Source: an uncultured Thermomicrobiales bacterium
GTDB lineage: Bacteria > Chloroflexota > Chloroflexia > Thermomicrobiales > UBA6265
Length of the DNA: 64,000 nt
Assembly (NCBI GenBank): GCA_902806355.1
Contig: CADCWI010000090.1
Coordinates: 3,638 to 67,637, forward strand
Direction: 5' to 3'
Shown: piece by piece, positions 51,335 through 59,552 of the stretch
Position numbering within the stretch: the first letter of the stretch is position 1
How the letters are laid out: the number at the start of each line of letters is the position of its first letter
Translations under genes and position numbers: made by a program
Notes under the pieces: model-generated
Seen by the model: the letters and a program-made list of their open reading frames with translations, nothing else
What the model was told of the DNA's origin: nothing
Databases searched by the model: none

Positions 51335-52441
51335 TTAGAACGCGAGCAGCACCCGTTTCAAAATCCGAATCGCACGCAGGTACTCGCTGAGATGGATACG
51401 CTCCTCGGGCGTGTGGTCCAGCGATGAGTCCCCGGGTCCATAGGCAACGATCGGGCATTTCCAGGCCGGACCGACGACGTTCATGTCGGACGTCCCCAGC
51501 TTCAGCGTAAACCGGGGCGTTCCGGCTTCCTCACGGATCGCCCGGAGGAACGGAGGCACCAGCTTGCTCTGCTTGGTCGTCCTGTATCCCTCCTGGACGC
51601 CGTCAACGCTGATCTCGGCGTCACCCCCGATCGTGCGGATGCGATCGAGCAGCCGTGGCACATCGATTCCGGGCGGCAGGCGGAGGCCGATCGAGAGGAT
51701 CGCCCGATCCGAGAGCCCGTCGCCCATGGTGTTGAACACGCGCAGCGAATGCCCGATCGAGCCGAAGCTGTTCGTGGCACCGGCATTCCAGGCGTCGAGC
51801 TCCGCGCGAAGGTCGTTCCAGAACTGGACCGCCTCCTCCGCGACCGACTCGCCGGGCCCCGCCGTGTGCCGGGTCGACCGTCGCAGGGTGTAGATGAGGG
51901 AGAGCGAGCCGCGATAGCCAAGGCAGAGCGCGTCCCATCCGCTGGGCTCTCCGATGATGCAGAAGTCCGGCGGCGCCCATCTCGCCACTTCCGTCGCGCC
52001 TGGGGAGCCGATCACCTCCTCGCCGACCGCGCCGACGACCGTGACCCTGGCATTCAGATCCGGCGCGGCAGCGGTTGCGGCCGCGACGAACGTCGCCAGC
52101 GGTCCCTTGGCATCGACAGCACCCCTGCCCCAGAGCACGCCGTCCTCGATCCTGACCGGAATCCGGCCTGGAACGGTATCGACGTGACCAAGCAGCACGA
52201 TGTGACGCTCACCCTGACCGACGCTGCCGACGGCGCTACCAGCAGCATCGTCCTGGATCGAAAACCCACGAGTGGCCATCGCCGCCCGCAGGAACGCGAC
52301 GGCCGCCGATTCGCGACCGGACAGGCTTTCGAGGCTGATCAGTCCCCGCAACAGTTCCACATCGGCCAGCTCGTCCGATGTCATGCCCGTCCGGTTCTCC
52401 AGCTCGGCGAACACGCCATCACGCACTGACGACGACGCCAT
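51335..52441 (-). CDS. lysK: LysW-lysine/ornithine hydrolase (M20 family)
   Basis: A 368-residue zinc peptidase. Metal ligands are visible: His in VLLGHVDTVPG, Asp in WGRGAVDAKGPL, the EE pair in VGEEVIGSPGA, Glu in IIGEPSGWD, and a C-terminal His in SLDHTPEERIHL. It should release free lysine or ornithine from the LysW C-terminus, the last step before the carbamoyltransferase. RGAVDAKGPLA and GEPSGWD are typical of LysK. Its start overlaps the end of the pseudo-ligase gene by 23 bases; an ATG at 52384 is the alternative. It is separated from argX by repeats. Confidence 0.87.
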   Translation of the reverse strand: MASSSVRDGVFAELENRTGMTSDELADVELLRGLISLESLSGRESAAVAFLRAAMATRGFSIQDDAAGSAVGSVGQGERHIVLLGHVDTVPGRIPVRIEDGVLWGRGAVDAKGPLATFVAAATAAAPDLNARVTVVGAVGEEVIGSPGATEVARWAPPDFCIIGEPSGWDALCLGYRGSLSLIYTLRRSTRHTAGPGESVAEEAVQFWNDLRAELDAWNAGATNSFGSIGHSLRVFNTMGDGLSDRAILSIGLRLPPGIDVPRLLDRIRTIGGDAEISVDGVQEGYRTTKQSKLVPPFLRAIREEAGTPRFTLKLGTSDMNVVGPAWKCPIVAYGPGDSSLDHTPEERIHLSEYLRAIRILKRVLLAF

Positions 52442-53354
52442 GTCCCACCGTCGCTTTCCAGCCGTTCCGGCTCGCGTCCTCGATGGACGATGGCCGCAGC
52501 CGATCGTCGTTGGCTTGGATTAGGGCAGCCAACGACGCGATCGCGCCGGCCACGGATTCGTCGCCGAGCTGGCGTGCGTTGCGGAAGTCGCTGACCGGAT
52601 GGATGTCCCAGACGACGGTTCCGTGTTCAACGGTGCCCGTATGCCCGGTTCGCGCCAACTCGATCACGACCAACGACGCGCCGAGCGCTCGCGCCGCCCG
52701 CTCGGCGATATCGAGCTCCTTCGCGTCCGCATCGACTCCCTCTATCGCGACCGCGCGACCACCAACGACGTGGACACGCGTCCGAGCGGAGGCATCCGGT
52801 GCACCAGCCTGAAGCAGGAAGATCGCTTCCGCTTCATTCCCGAGCACAACCCGGTGCTCAATCACGGCATCGGCGGTGTCGTGATCGTGCAGATGCGTGG
52901 TCGCCCCGCCGGGTGTCAGTCCCAGCAGGGTCGAGGGAAATCCCAGCTCCGCCGCCGCCTGGATTCCGGATGCTTCTGAGAAGGCGGCGAGCGACTTCGG
53001 TCGCGGCACCCCGGCATGGGACAGCGCGGTCGCGACCTCCAGCCGGTTGCCGGTCGCGGCCAGGCCGGCATCGATCGTCTGTACGCCCTGCCCACGCAGG
53101 AGCGGCAAGGTCGCGGCGGCCACCGCTCGGTTGGGAGCGCGGTCGATGATGCAAGATAAGGATCGGTCGACCGATTCGGCGGCCGTCGCTTCGGTGATTC
53201 GCCCCAGCGCCGCGAGTGACGACGCTGGGTCGGGAGGCAAGGGCGCGCTTGCGGGAGGAACGGGCATCGCCACCATCCCGGCGTCGCCGAGGGCTGCGAT
53301 GATCTGCTTCTCTTCCATGCGCACACGTGCGCAGAGCACGCCTGTTGCCGTCAC
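52419..53354 (-). CDS. Degenerate LysX-like ATP-grasp protein (probable pseudoenzyme)
   Basis: A 311-residue protein that follows the LysX layout from GVLCARVRMEEKQIIAAL to the C-terminus and has an intact frame. The ATP-binding lysine of LysX (GYPVVLKP) is a Leu here (GFPSTLLG, codon 52923-52925). The metal-binding E-x-N is D-I-H (VVWDIHPVSDFRN, near 52605). The GxGxxE-type contacts are also lost, so it is unlikely to bind ATP. The DFRN remnant suggests a LysX origin. It lies between lysW and lysK in the operon and overlaps lysK. A scaffold or regulatory subunit is a guess. The start may be 53399 instead. Confidence 0.75.
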   Translation of the reverse strand: MTATGVLCARVRMEEKQIIAALGDAGMVAMPVPPASAPLPPDPASSLAALGRITEATAAESVDRSLSCIIDRAPNRAVAAATLPLLRGQGVQTIDAGLAATGNRLEVATALSHAGVPRPKSLAAFSEASGIQAAAELGFPSTLLGLTPGGATTHLHDHDTADAVIEHRVVLGNEAEAIFLLQAGAPDASARTRVHVVGGRAVAIEGVDADAKELDIAERAARALGASLVVIELARTGHTGTVEHGTVVWDIHPVSDFRNARQLGDESVAGAIASLAALIQANDDRLRPSSIEDASRNGWKATVGHGVVVSA

Positions 53355-53485
53355 CTTGCTACCCCTGCCTCTCCATGAACCCGCATTTGCCGCCGTCATC
53401 AGTGTCGTGCCTTACTGCCCGTGCCACTCAATGCTTCCTCTGTACCGCCGTTGCCTAAGGCGGTCTGGCCGCTCGCTCCTCAACC

Positions 53486-53643
53486 GTCATTCAGAGCGAA
53501 GCGATGAATCCCCGCGCGAAGCGCATCCGCCGCAGGCGGAGCCTCGCATGTCCCCTGCGAGGACCGGCTTCACAGGCGATTCCCAGGGATCGAGTGGAAG
53601 CGGCCCATCGCCGGGGGGGTCCTTCGTTTTCGCTCAGGATGAC
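53486..53643. repeat. MITE-like repeat with GTCAT...ATGAC ends
   Basis: Begins GTCATTCAGAGCGAAGCGA and ends TCGCTCAGGATGAC, a good inverted pair. Internal segments (CGCGCGAAGCGCATCC, AAGCGGCCCATCGCC) match the element at 29939-30187 in reverse. There is no open frame for a transposase. Confidence 0.65.
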
Positions 53644-53659
53644 AAAGAGGGCAGCAGCG

Positions 53660-53824
53660 TCACTCGCCCCAGTCCTCCCCCTCTTCCGGCGCCAGCCCGA
53701 GCTCGGCCGGATTCGCGTTCAGTACCTCCAGGTCGGCACCACAATCCGGGCAGGGCACGATCTCGCCCTGCTCCACACCTTCAACTTCGACGTCCGCTCC
53801 ACACTCGGGGCATTGTGCTGTCAT
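53660..53824 (-). CDS. lysW: LysW amino-group carrier protein
   Basis: A 54-residue acidic protein. A zinc ribbon is formed by CPECG and CPDCG. The C-terminus ends EEGEDWGE, the LysW signature, whose last Glu is the attachment point for aminoadipate or glutamate. The start at 53824 gives the family's usual size; the frame extends to 53863 without need. It carries pathway intermediates between LysX/ArgX, LysZ, LysY, LysJ and LysK by its negative surface. It lies after the second carbamoyltransferase gene. Only one copy is seen in the window, so it would serve both pathways. Confidence 0.93.
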   Translation of the reverse strand: MTAQCPECGADVEVEGVEQGEIVPCPDCGADLEVLNANPAELGLAPEEGEDWGE

Positions 53825-53878
53825 ACGTTCCTCCGCTCGATATCTGTTCGCGGGCAGCGGCACTGGGCCGGCCCATAA

Positions 53879-54964
53879 TCACGAATCGCCTGACGATGTC
53901 ACGCCGTCGCCGGGGGATTCTCTCCCGGCGAGGCCAAGACGCTCGTCATGCAGCACCTGCAGCAGCACCGCCTTGTGGACATGTAGCCGGTTTTCCGCCT
54001 GGTCGAAGATGATCGACTGGGGACCATCCGCTACCTCGGATTCGACTTCCTGTCCGCGATGCAACGGCAGGCAGTGCATGAAGACCGCCTCCGGTTTCGC
54101 TTGAGCCATCAGCTTCCGGGTAACCCTGAACGGCGCGAGCGCCATCAGCTTGCCGGGATTGACTGTCTCTCCCATGCTCTCGTGGACATCGGTGTAGACC
54201 GCATCGGCACCTTCCACAGCGGCCATCGGGTCATCCGTGATCGTGACTGTAGCGCCGGCTGCCGCGGCAAGCGTCCGGGCCATCGCCACCACGTCCGGAT
54301 CCGGACCATACGCCTCCGGCCCGGCCACCGTGACGCTGATCCCAACCGCGCTGCACGAGAGCAACAGCGAATGGCAGACGTTGTTGCCATCCCCGACATA
54401 TGCGAACCGTAATCCCGCCAGACGACCGAATCGTTCCCGCAGCGTGAACACATCGCTCAGGGCCTCGATCGGGTGATCGAGGGATGTCAGGCCGTTGAGG
54501 ACAGGCACCTTTGCGCCCGCCGCCAGCTCGAACATGTCCGCACGGTTCTCGACCCGGACCGCAATTCCTTCCACGTAGCGGCTGAAGACCTCTGCCGTGT
54601 CGCTGATTGTCTCGCCCCGCCGGAGCTGGAGATCCTGCAGGCCAAGAAAGATCGCCTGGCCACCAAGCTGCTCCATCGCCGCCTGCAGGGCAGTCCGGGT
54701 GCGCGTGCTCGGGTGCTGGAAGATCAGGCCGAGCGTTTTCCCCGCCAGCCAGGCATGCGGCACGCGATCCTTGCGGAGCCCTTTGAGCACCGCCGCCGAG
54801 TGCAAGACGTCGAGGATCTCGTCCGGCGACAGGTCGGTGTCGGTCAGGAGATCGCGCCCCCGCAGGGCAGGATTGAGGCACACGCTGACGAGCGGGTCCG
54901 TCGCACGCTGCCCTTCTGGCTCGTCCAGTTGATGATCCTGCCCGGTCATCGACGCTGTCCCCAT
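53879..54964 (-). CDS. argF: Ornithine carbamoyltransferase
   Basis: A 361-residue carbamoyltransferase. The carbamoyl phosphate site is FQHPSTRTRTAL, then GGQAIFLGLQDLQLRRGETISDTA, VPVLNGLTSLDHPIEALSD, DVHESMGE in the ornithine loop, and FMHCLPLHRGQEV with the canonical Cys. It should make citrulline from ornithine and carbamoyl phosphate. It overlaps or abuts the end of the first carbamoyltransferase gene. Starts at 54982 (GTG), 54964 and 54949 are all possible. Of the two paralogues this one keeps the intact HCLP motif and is the better candidate for true ArgF. Confidence 0.85.
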   Translation of the reverse strand: MGTASMTGQDHQLDEPEGQRATDPLVSVCLNPALRGRDLLTDTDLSPDEILDVLHSAAVLKGLRKDRVPHAWLAGKTLGLIFQHPSTRTRTALQAAMEQLGGQAIFLGLQDLQLRRGETISDTAEVFSRYVEGIAVRVENRADMFELAAGAKVPVLNGLTSLDHPIEALSDVFTLRERFGRLAGLRFAYVGDGNNVCHSLLLSCSAVGISVTVAGPEAYGPDPDVVAMARTLAAAAGATVTITDDPMAAVEGADAVYTDVHESMGETVNPGKLMALAPFRVTRKLMAQAKPEAVFMHCLPLHRGQEVESEVADGPQSIIFDQAENRLHVHKAVLLQVLHDERLGLAGRESPGDGVTSSGDS

Positions 54965-54975
54965 CGTCTCTTGCG

Positions 54976-56082
54976 TTAGCACAGGGTCTGCACCAGCAGG
55001 GCCTTGTGCATGTGCAGCCGGTTCTCCGCCTGGTCGAAGATGATCGATTGCGGACCGTCCGCCACCTCTGCCGAAACTTCCTCGTCGCGGTGCATCGGCA
55101 GGTCATGCATGAAGACTGCTGTCGGCTTCGCGGCCGTCATCAGCGCGGGCGTGACCTTGTAGGGCGCGAGCGCGACCGCCCGCGCCGCGCCATCGAGCTG
55201 GCCCATGCTGACGTGGACATCGGTGTAGACAGCATCCGCTCCCGTAACCGCCGCGACCGGATCGTCCACGATCTCGATCACTGCTCCATTATGTCCCGCG
55301 AGCCACTGCGCGTGCCGCACGATATCGGGCGACACCCGGTACGCGGGTGGGCTTGCGACGGACATGCTGACCCCCATCGCCGCGCAGGACAGCATCAGCG
55401 AGACCGCCATGTTGTTGCCATCGCCGAGATAGGCGAGCTTGAGCCCATCGAGCGAACCGAACGTCTCCTGAAGCGTCAGCAGGTCAGCCAGCGCCTGCAG
55501 CGGATGGCACTTGTCGGAGAGCCCGTTCATGACCGGGATCGACGCGTGCGTCGCCAGCGTCACGAGATCGTCGTGATCCGCCACCCGGGCAACGATCGCA
55601 TCCACGTACCGGCTCAGGATCTGGGCGGTGTCCCCGATCGTCTCGCCCCGCTTCATCTGCAGATCGTTGACGCCAAGGAAGATCGCCTGCCCGCCGAGTT
55701 GCGCCATCCCCGCCTCGAAGGAGACACGGGTCCGCGTACTTGGGTGCTGGAAGATCATCCCGAGCGTCTTGCCCGCCAGCCAGGCGTGCGGTTGTCCGTT
55801 CCGCGAGAGGCGCTTGATCCGGGCGGCCGTGTCGAGGACCTCGCTGATTTCGTCCGGGGTGAGATCGGTATCGACCAGGATATGCCGTCCCCGCAAGCGG
55901 GTGCTGACGCTGAACGACGGGAGCGAGGCCGTCCGCGGGCCACCGAGCACGACGGTCCGCTCCAGGGCGGACGCGATCGGCGCCTGGCTGACGGTGGGCA
56001 CGGAGTGAAGGATCGTTGGCTGAGACCGTTCGATCCGGTCAAGCTCGAAGGTGGTGACTGCTTCAGCGGAAACCTGGTGCAT
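54976..56082 (-). CDS. Carbamoyltransferase paralogue with HDLP in place of HCLP
   Basis: A 368-residue protein very close to the next gene product: FQHPSTRTRVSFEAGMAQLGG, GVNDLQMKRGETIGDTA, VPVMNGLSDKCHPLQALAD and DVHVSMGQ. Where ornithine carbamoyltransferases have HCLP it has HDLP (Asp327, codon 55102-55104). That Cys contacts the ornithine side, so the substrate may differ, or the enzyme may be altered in activity. The ATG at 56082 has AAGGGA seven bases upstream; the frame upstream runs through the T-box and is not coding. It is first in the operon behind an Arg-type T-box. Confidence 0.83.
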   Translation of the reverse strand: MHQVSAEAVTTFELDRIERSQPTILHSVPTVSQAPIASALERTVVLGGPRTASLPSFSVSTRLRGRHILVDTDLTPDEISEVLDTAARIKRLSRNGQPHAWLAGKTLGMIFQHPSTRTRVSFEAGMAQLGGQAIFLGVNDLQMKRGETIGDTAQILSRYVDAIVARVADHDDLVTLATHASIPVMNGLSDKCHPLQALADLLTLQETFGSLDGLKLAYLGDGNNMAVSLMLSCAAMGVSMSVASPPAYRVSPDIVRHAQWLAGHNGAVIEIVDDPVAAVTGADAVYTDVHVSMGQLDGAARAVALAPYKVTPALMTAAKPTAVFMHDLPMHRDEEVSAEVADGPQSIIFDQAENRLHMHKALLVQTLC

Positions 56083-56159
56083 CGGGTGTTCCCTTCTCTG
56101 TCGGCACGTGTGAACGTGAGGACGCCGGCCCGCCGCATCCGAATCGATCGGAGCAAAGG

Positions 56160-56440
56160 GGCCGAAGGGGCGAGAGGCGTCAGTTCCCGCGGTACCACCC
56201 TTCTTGCGGATTCGTTGGTCGCCAACTGGCGCAACGCCCGCATCTCTTGGCTGTTCTGGGCATGGGAGCCACCCATCCAGACCTACTTGACGGACCTGAA
56301 GGCTCAGGCGTCTTTCTTCGGCCGGCCGCTCCGGGGCGCGTTCAGGGATGCGTCGCTGGTCCCGGGCTTGCACCATCCCCGGGTCGCTCGAGCGAGCGCA
56401 TCTCGTACTGGTCCCCGTCATCGCGGGTTGTCGTGATAAC
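56160..56440 (-). promoter_or_regulatory. T-box leader with candidate arginine (CGC) specifier
   Basis: On the minus strand the leader starts near GATGACGGGGACCAGTA (56422-56406), a Stem I base sequence. The distal-loop motif GATGGTGCAAGCC is at 56377-56365. TGAACGC follows, with CGC at 56340-56338 in the specifier position. The T-box proper AAGGGTGGTACCGCGGG is at 56202-56186, and CTCTCGCCCCTT (56176-56165) can pair back to form the antiterminator. Uncharged tRNA-Arg would switch on the carbamoyltransferase operon. No T-run follows, so control may be at translation. The class is certain; the specifier is by inspection. Confidence 0.87.
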
Positions 56441-56480
56441 GATTCTCTGGATTGTAGGTCGGTAGAAGGCGCTAACGGGC

Positions 56481-56526
56481 GGCGACCGTCAGCGCGTCGT
56501 ACGGGTACGACGCGCCAGTGGTCGCC
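56481..56526 (-). terminator. Large hairpin after argG
   Basis: GCGCGTCGTAC and GTACGACGCGC pair perfectly around GG, and the outer arms GGCGACC and GGTCGCC extend the stem. It lies between the argG stop (56584) and the T-box leader, separating the two units. It has no T-run. Confidence 0.65.
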
Positions 56527-56583
56527 GTCGGGGAGAGCGGGAAAGCAACTCCCGCTCGATCCCGTGATGCCGGTATGGCTGCG

Positions 56584-57864
56584 TCATCCCTGTCCAACCT
56601 CCGCCTGCTGAGCCTGCCGATCGCGGACATTCGCGACCTTCTGGCCAAGACCGAAGAGCCGGATAAACCCTTCGGCGTCTGCCTGCCGGTACACATCATC
56701 AGCACCGAACGTCGCCAGATCCTCGTCGTACAACCCGTACGGCGAGGTCATCCCGACCGCTTCGCATGTGCCTTTGAACAGCTTGAGCCGGACGTCACCG
56801 GTGACAGGCTCTTGCGTCTTGTCGACGAAGGCGTCGAGCGCCCCCTTCAGCGGGGTAAACCATTGGCCATTGTACACGAGGTCCGCATACTGCATGGCCA
56901 ACTGGTCCTTGAGCCGCATCGTCATCTTGTCGAGCGTCAGGTGCTCCAGCTCGCGGTGCGCCGTCATCAGGATCGTGCCGCCCGGTGTCTCGTACACCCC
57001 GCGGCTCTTCATCCCGACCAATCGGTTCTCCAGCAGCGTGACCCGCCCGACACCGTGCTTGCCGCCTAACCCGTTCAACTGTTCGACCATCGGCACCGGA
57101 TCGAGCCGTTGCCCATCGACCGCGACCGGCCACCCTTCCTCGAACCCGATCGTGACGTACTCCGCCTCGTTCGGCGCATCTTCCGGCGCGACCGAGAGAC
57201 CATAGGCATCGGCCGGCGGTTCCTGCCACGGGTCTTCGATCGCGCCGCCCTCATGGGAGAGATGCCAGAGGTTGCCGTCCAGCGAGTAGATCTTCGCGGC
57301 GGTCGCCGCCACCGGCACGTTATGGGCAGCGGCGTATTCCAGCGCATCCTCTCGGGATCGGATGTCCCAGTGCCGCCACGGAGCGATGATCTCGAGCTCC
57401 GGCGCGAGCGACATGAAGGTCAGCTCGAACCGCACCTGGTCATTGCCCTTGCCGGTGCAGCCATGAGCGACCGCGCCCGCGCCTTCGAGCTTAGCGACCT
57501 CGACCTGATGCTTGGCGATCAGCGGGCGCGCGATCGAAGTCCCGAGCAGGTACTTGCGCTCGTAGATCGCTCCGGCCCGGAGCGTCGGGAACGCATAGTC
57601 CCGGATGAACTCGTCCTTGAGATGGGAGACGTACGCCTTGCTGGCGCCACTGGCGAGCGCCTTGGCCTCGATCCCGGAGAGGTCATCAGGCTGCCCGACA
57701 TCGGCCGCGAAGGCGATCACCTCGCAGTCGTAATGCTCCTTGAGCCAGGGGATGATGACGGACGTGTCGAGCCCGCCGGAATAGGCGAGGACAACTTTGC
57801 CGATCGACGGCTTCTCGACGCCGAGGGTTGAGCTCTCGTTGAAATGAATGTCTCGGAAGGTCAT
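56584..57864 (-). CDS. argG: Argininosuccinate synthase
   Basis: A 426-residue enzyme of arginine synthesis. It starts with the ATP P-loop [20 protein letters not shown], then [16 protein letters not shown], the citrulline site, and IEDPWQEPP and [10 protein letters not shown]. It joins citrulline and aspartate using ATP. It is on the same strand, just upstream of the T-box and carbamoyltransferase genes, which completes the ornithine-to-argininosuccinate route. argH is not in the window. It has its own promoter (58114-58143) and a long leader with an arginine-containing short frame. Confidence 0.95.
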   Translation of the reverse strand: MTFRDIHFNESSTLGVEKPSIGKVVLAYSGGLDTSVIIPWLKEHYDCEVIAFAADVGQPDDLSGIEAKALASGASKAYVSHLKDEFIRDYAFPTLRAGAIYERKYLLGTSIARPLIAKHQVEVAKLEGAGAVAHGCTGKGNDQVRFELTFMSLAPELEIIAPWRHWDIRSREDALEYAAAHNVPVAATAAKIYSLDGNLWHLSHEGGAIEDPWQEPPADAYGLSVAPEDAPNEAEYVTIGFEEGWPVAVDGQRLDPVPMVEQLNGLGGKHGVGRVTLLENRLVGMKSRGVYETPGGTILMTAHRELEHLTLDKMTMRLKDQLAMQYADLVYNGQWFTPLKGALDAFVDKTQEPVTGDVRLKLFKGTCEAVGMTSPYGLYDEDLATFGADDVYRQADAEGFIRLFGLGQKVANVRDRQAQQAEVGQG

Positions 57865-58113
57865 GAGAGATGGATGCTCCCGCTCTGGTGATGCTGATCG
57901 TCGCGCGATGAACGAGCCGGCAAGGTCACGTCGCTAGGCCAGACGGGGCATCCCCGCCCGCCCAATACGTGGGCGGCTGTCGATCATCGAGAACGGCTGC
58001 ATGAGCGTGACCTATCCTTCGCAAGGCGTCTGCTACCTGGAACGCAAACGCTACGCGGGCGTCCGGGAGACACCCCACCCCCACTCGTGACTCTCTTCAC
58101 AAGCGCACGAGTG
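57865..58113 (-). promoter_or_regulatory. argG leader with Arg-containing short frame
   Basis: The 250-base leader holds a 22-codon frame at 58002-57934 reading MQPFSMIDSRPRIGRAGMPRLA, with Arg at 10, 12, 15 and 20. Its own coding region folds as CCGCCC ... GGGCGG over the Arg codons. This resembles an arginine attenuation leader. No classical terminator with a T-run was found, so the idea is tentative. Confidence 0.45.
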
Positions 58114-58143
58114 ACCATACCGGACTCTGCACAGCCCTGTCAA
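58114..58143 (-). promoter_or_regulatory. Sigma-70 promoter of argG
   Basis: The -35 TTGACA (58143-58138) and the -10 TATGGT (58119-58114) are separated by 18 bases. Confidence 0.65.
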
Positions 58144-58203
58144 CACTCGCCACTGGCCTTTGAGGGACCAAGTCGGACATAATCTGAATGATCCAGCACC
58201 GAC

Positions 58204-58755
58204 TCAGTGCAAGGCCATGCCTGGTTTACCTTGGCCGTTCCATGGTGGCGAGCAGGACGTAATAAGGCGCTTCTCGACAGTTTGTCGTTGTGGTGTCGCG
58301 TGGAAGTACAGGTCAACGCGCCGCCCGGACCTGGACTCATCGAGCACCCGCTGATTGATCCTGCAGTTCGTCATCCTCCCCCCAACGTAGCAGTTTCGTG
58401 GCGAGATATTGCCATACCCCGAGTTGAACCTCGTGTTCAGATCCATAGTCTCGCCGACGTAGCCAATGGAACCCTCCACAACCAGAGCATAAACACCGGG
58501 CTTGTGCCGCAGAGGGTGCGGGACAGCAATGCGGAAACGACAGAACGTACCATGTCCGTACTTGTGCAGCTGCGACGCGTTAGCTTTCACATATCGGCTT
58601 TGCGGACTGAACTCGGCGATCGACCCTGAAACATTATGATCAGGGTTGAGGGAATCCACGAAGTCGAAGCCGAATTCCAGCAGCGTGATGACCGCTTGCA
58701 CATTACCCACGGCTTCTGACGAGACGTCACCCGTTGCCCCCATATTGTTCGGCAT
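58204..58755 (-). CDS. GIY-YIG domain protein
   Basis: A 183-residue protein. An N-terminal region of about 80 residues of unknown type precedes a GIY-YIG nuclease domain: GVY at 87-89, GYVG at 98-101, the catalytic Arg in DLNTRF (Arg109), and a Glu in TVEKRLI (Glu161) with an Asn in PWNGQ. All catalytic positions seem to be present. The architecture recalls stand-alone GIY-YIG nucleases of restriction or mobile elements. Base composition is less GC-rich than the flanking genes, hinting at transfer. No methylase gene adjoins. Confidence 0.8.
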   Translation of the reverse strand: MPNNMGATGDVSSEAVGNVQAVITLLEFGFDFVDSLNPDHNVSGSIAEFSPQSRYVKANASQLHKYGHGTFCRFRIAVPHPLRHKPGVYALVVEGSIGYVGETMDLNTRFNSGYGNISPRNCYVGGRMTNCRINQRVLDESRSGRRVDLYFHATPQRQTVEKRLITSCSPPWNGQGKPGMALH

Positions 58756-58851
58756 TCCTTCCCAGTGCTATCGGCACGAAAACGCATGGCGATTCTTGCG
58801 CCGTCCCGGTGGCCGTCCCTACGGAACGGGGCCCCAGGACCGGTGTTTGCT

Positions 58852-59508
58852 TCAGGGGTGTCGATCCTGACTCGACCTCGTCACCGTCTCGTCCGGGCCG
58901 GATTCCCACTCCATGTCCATGGCGTTCACGCCGATACCCAGTAGCCTTCGCCTCTCACCGAGCTCGATCCGGGTGATCCCGCATCGAGCCACCCCGTGTT
59001 CGATCGCGCGGGGCGCAAACTCGCGCACCCGTTCATCCCCGAACCAGGTGCGGACGAGATCGATCGTCACTCCGCCGTGCGCGACGACGAGGATCCGGCC
59101 ATCGGGACGCGTCGCATGGCGCTCATCGAGGAACGCGGCAAACCGGTCGCCCGCCGCGCGGGACAAATCCCCGAAGGACGGCCGGAAGTCGCGGTCGTTG
59201 GTGGAACGTTGCCATTCCTCCAGGAAGGCCTCGCGCGTCTGGTGCGGTTCACCGGGCCAATTCATCCGCTCCCGAATGCGGTCGTCCCGCTGGGTCGCGG
59301 CGGCGGGAAGGCCCAGCGCGGAGGCGATGTGCCCGGCCGTCTCGACCGCGCGCCGGAGCGGGCTGCTCCACAGGTCCTCGACCCGCCCGATCTCCCCGAG
59401 GCTTGCGCCGCACTGCCGCGCCTGCTGGTGTCCGAGCGCTGTCAGACTCGGATCCCCGTGTGTCCGTTCTTTCTCCGCATGCTGCACGATGATCACGTCG
59501 AGCGTCAT
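58852..59508 (-). CDS. Histidine phosphatase family protein, atypical QHA motif
   Basis: A 218-residue phosphoglycerate mutase-like protein. The motif at the N-terminus is IIVQHAEKERTHGDPSLTALGHQQA; the first residue of the usual RHG/RHA triad is Gln. The other sites are present: SSPLRRAVETA, a Glu near RIRERMNW, and VVAHGGV with the second catalytic His. Loss of the phosphate-binding Arg may lower activity. The ATG at 59508 gives the normal family N-terminus; the frame extends to 59586 upstream. It lies in the accessory islet, on the same strand as its neighbours. Confidence 0.82.
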   Translation of the reverse strand: MTLDVIIVQHAEKERTHGDPSLTALGHQQARQCGASLGEIGRVEDLWSSPLRRAVETAGHIASALGLPAAATQRDDRIRERMNWPGEPHQTREAFLEEWQRSTNDRDFRPSFGDLSRAAGDRFAAFLDERHATRPDGRILVVAHGGVTIDLVRTWFGDERVREFAPRAIEHGVARCGITRIELGERRRLLGIGVNAMDMEWESGPDETVTRSSQDRHP

Positions 59509-59552
59509 GCCAACACGATCTCCATGTACATGCGCCTTTCTGACGTGATGCG

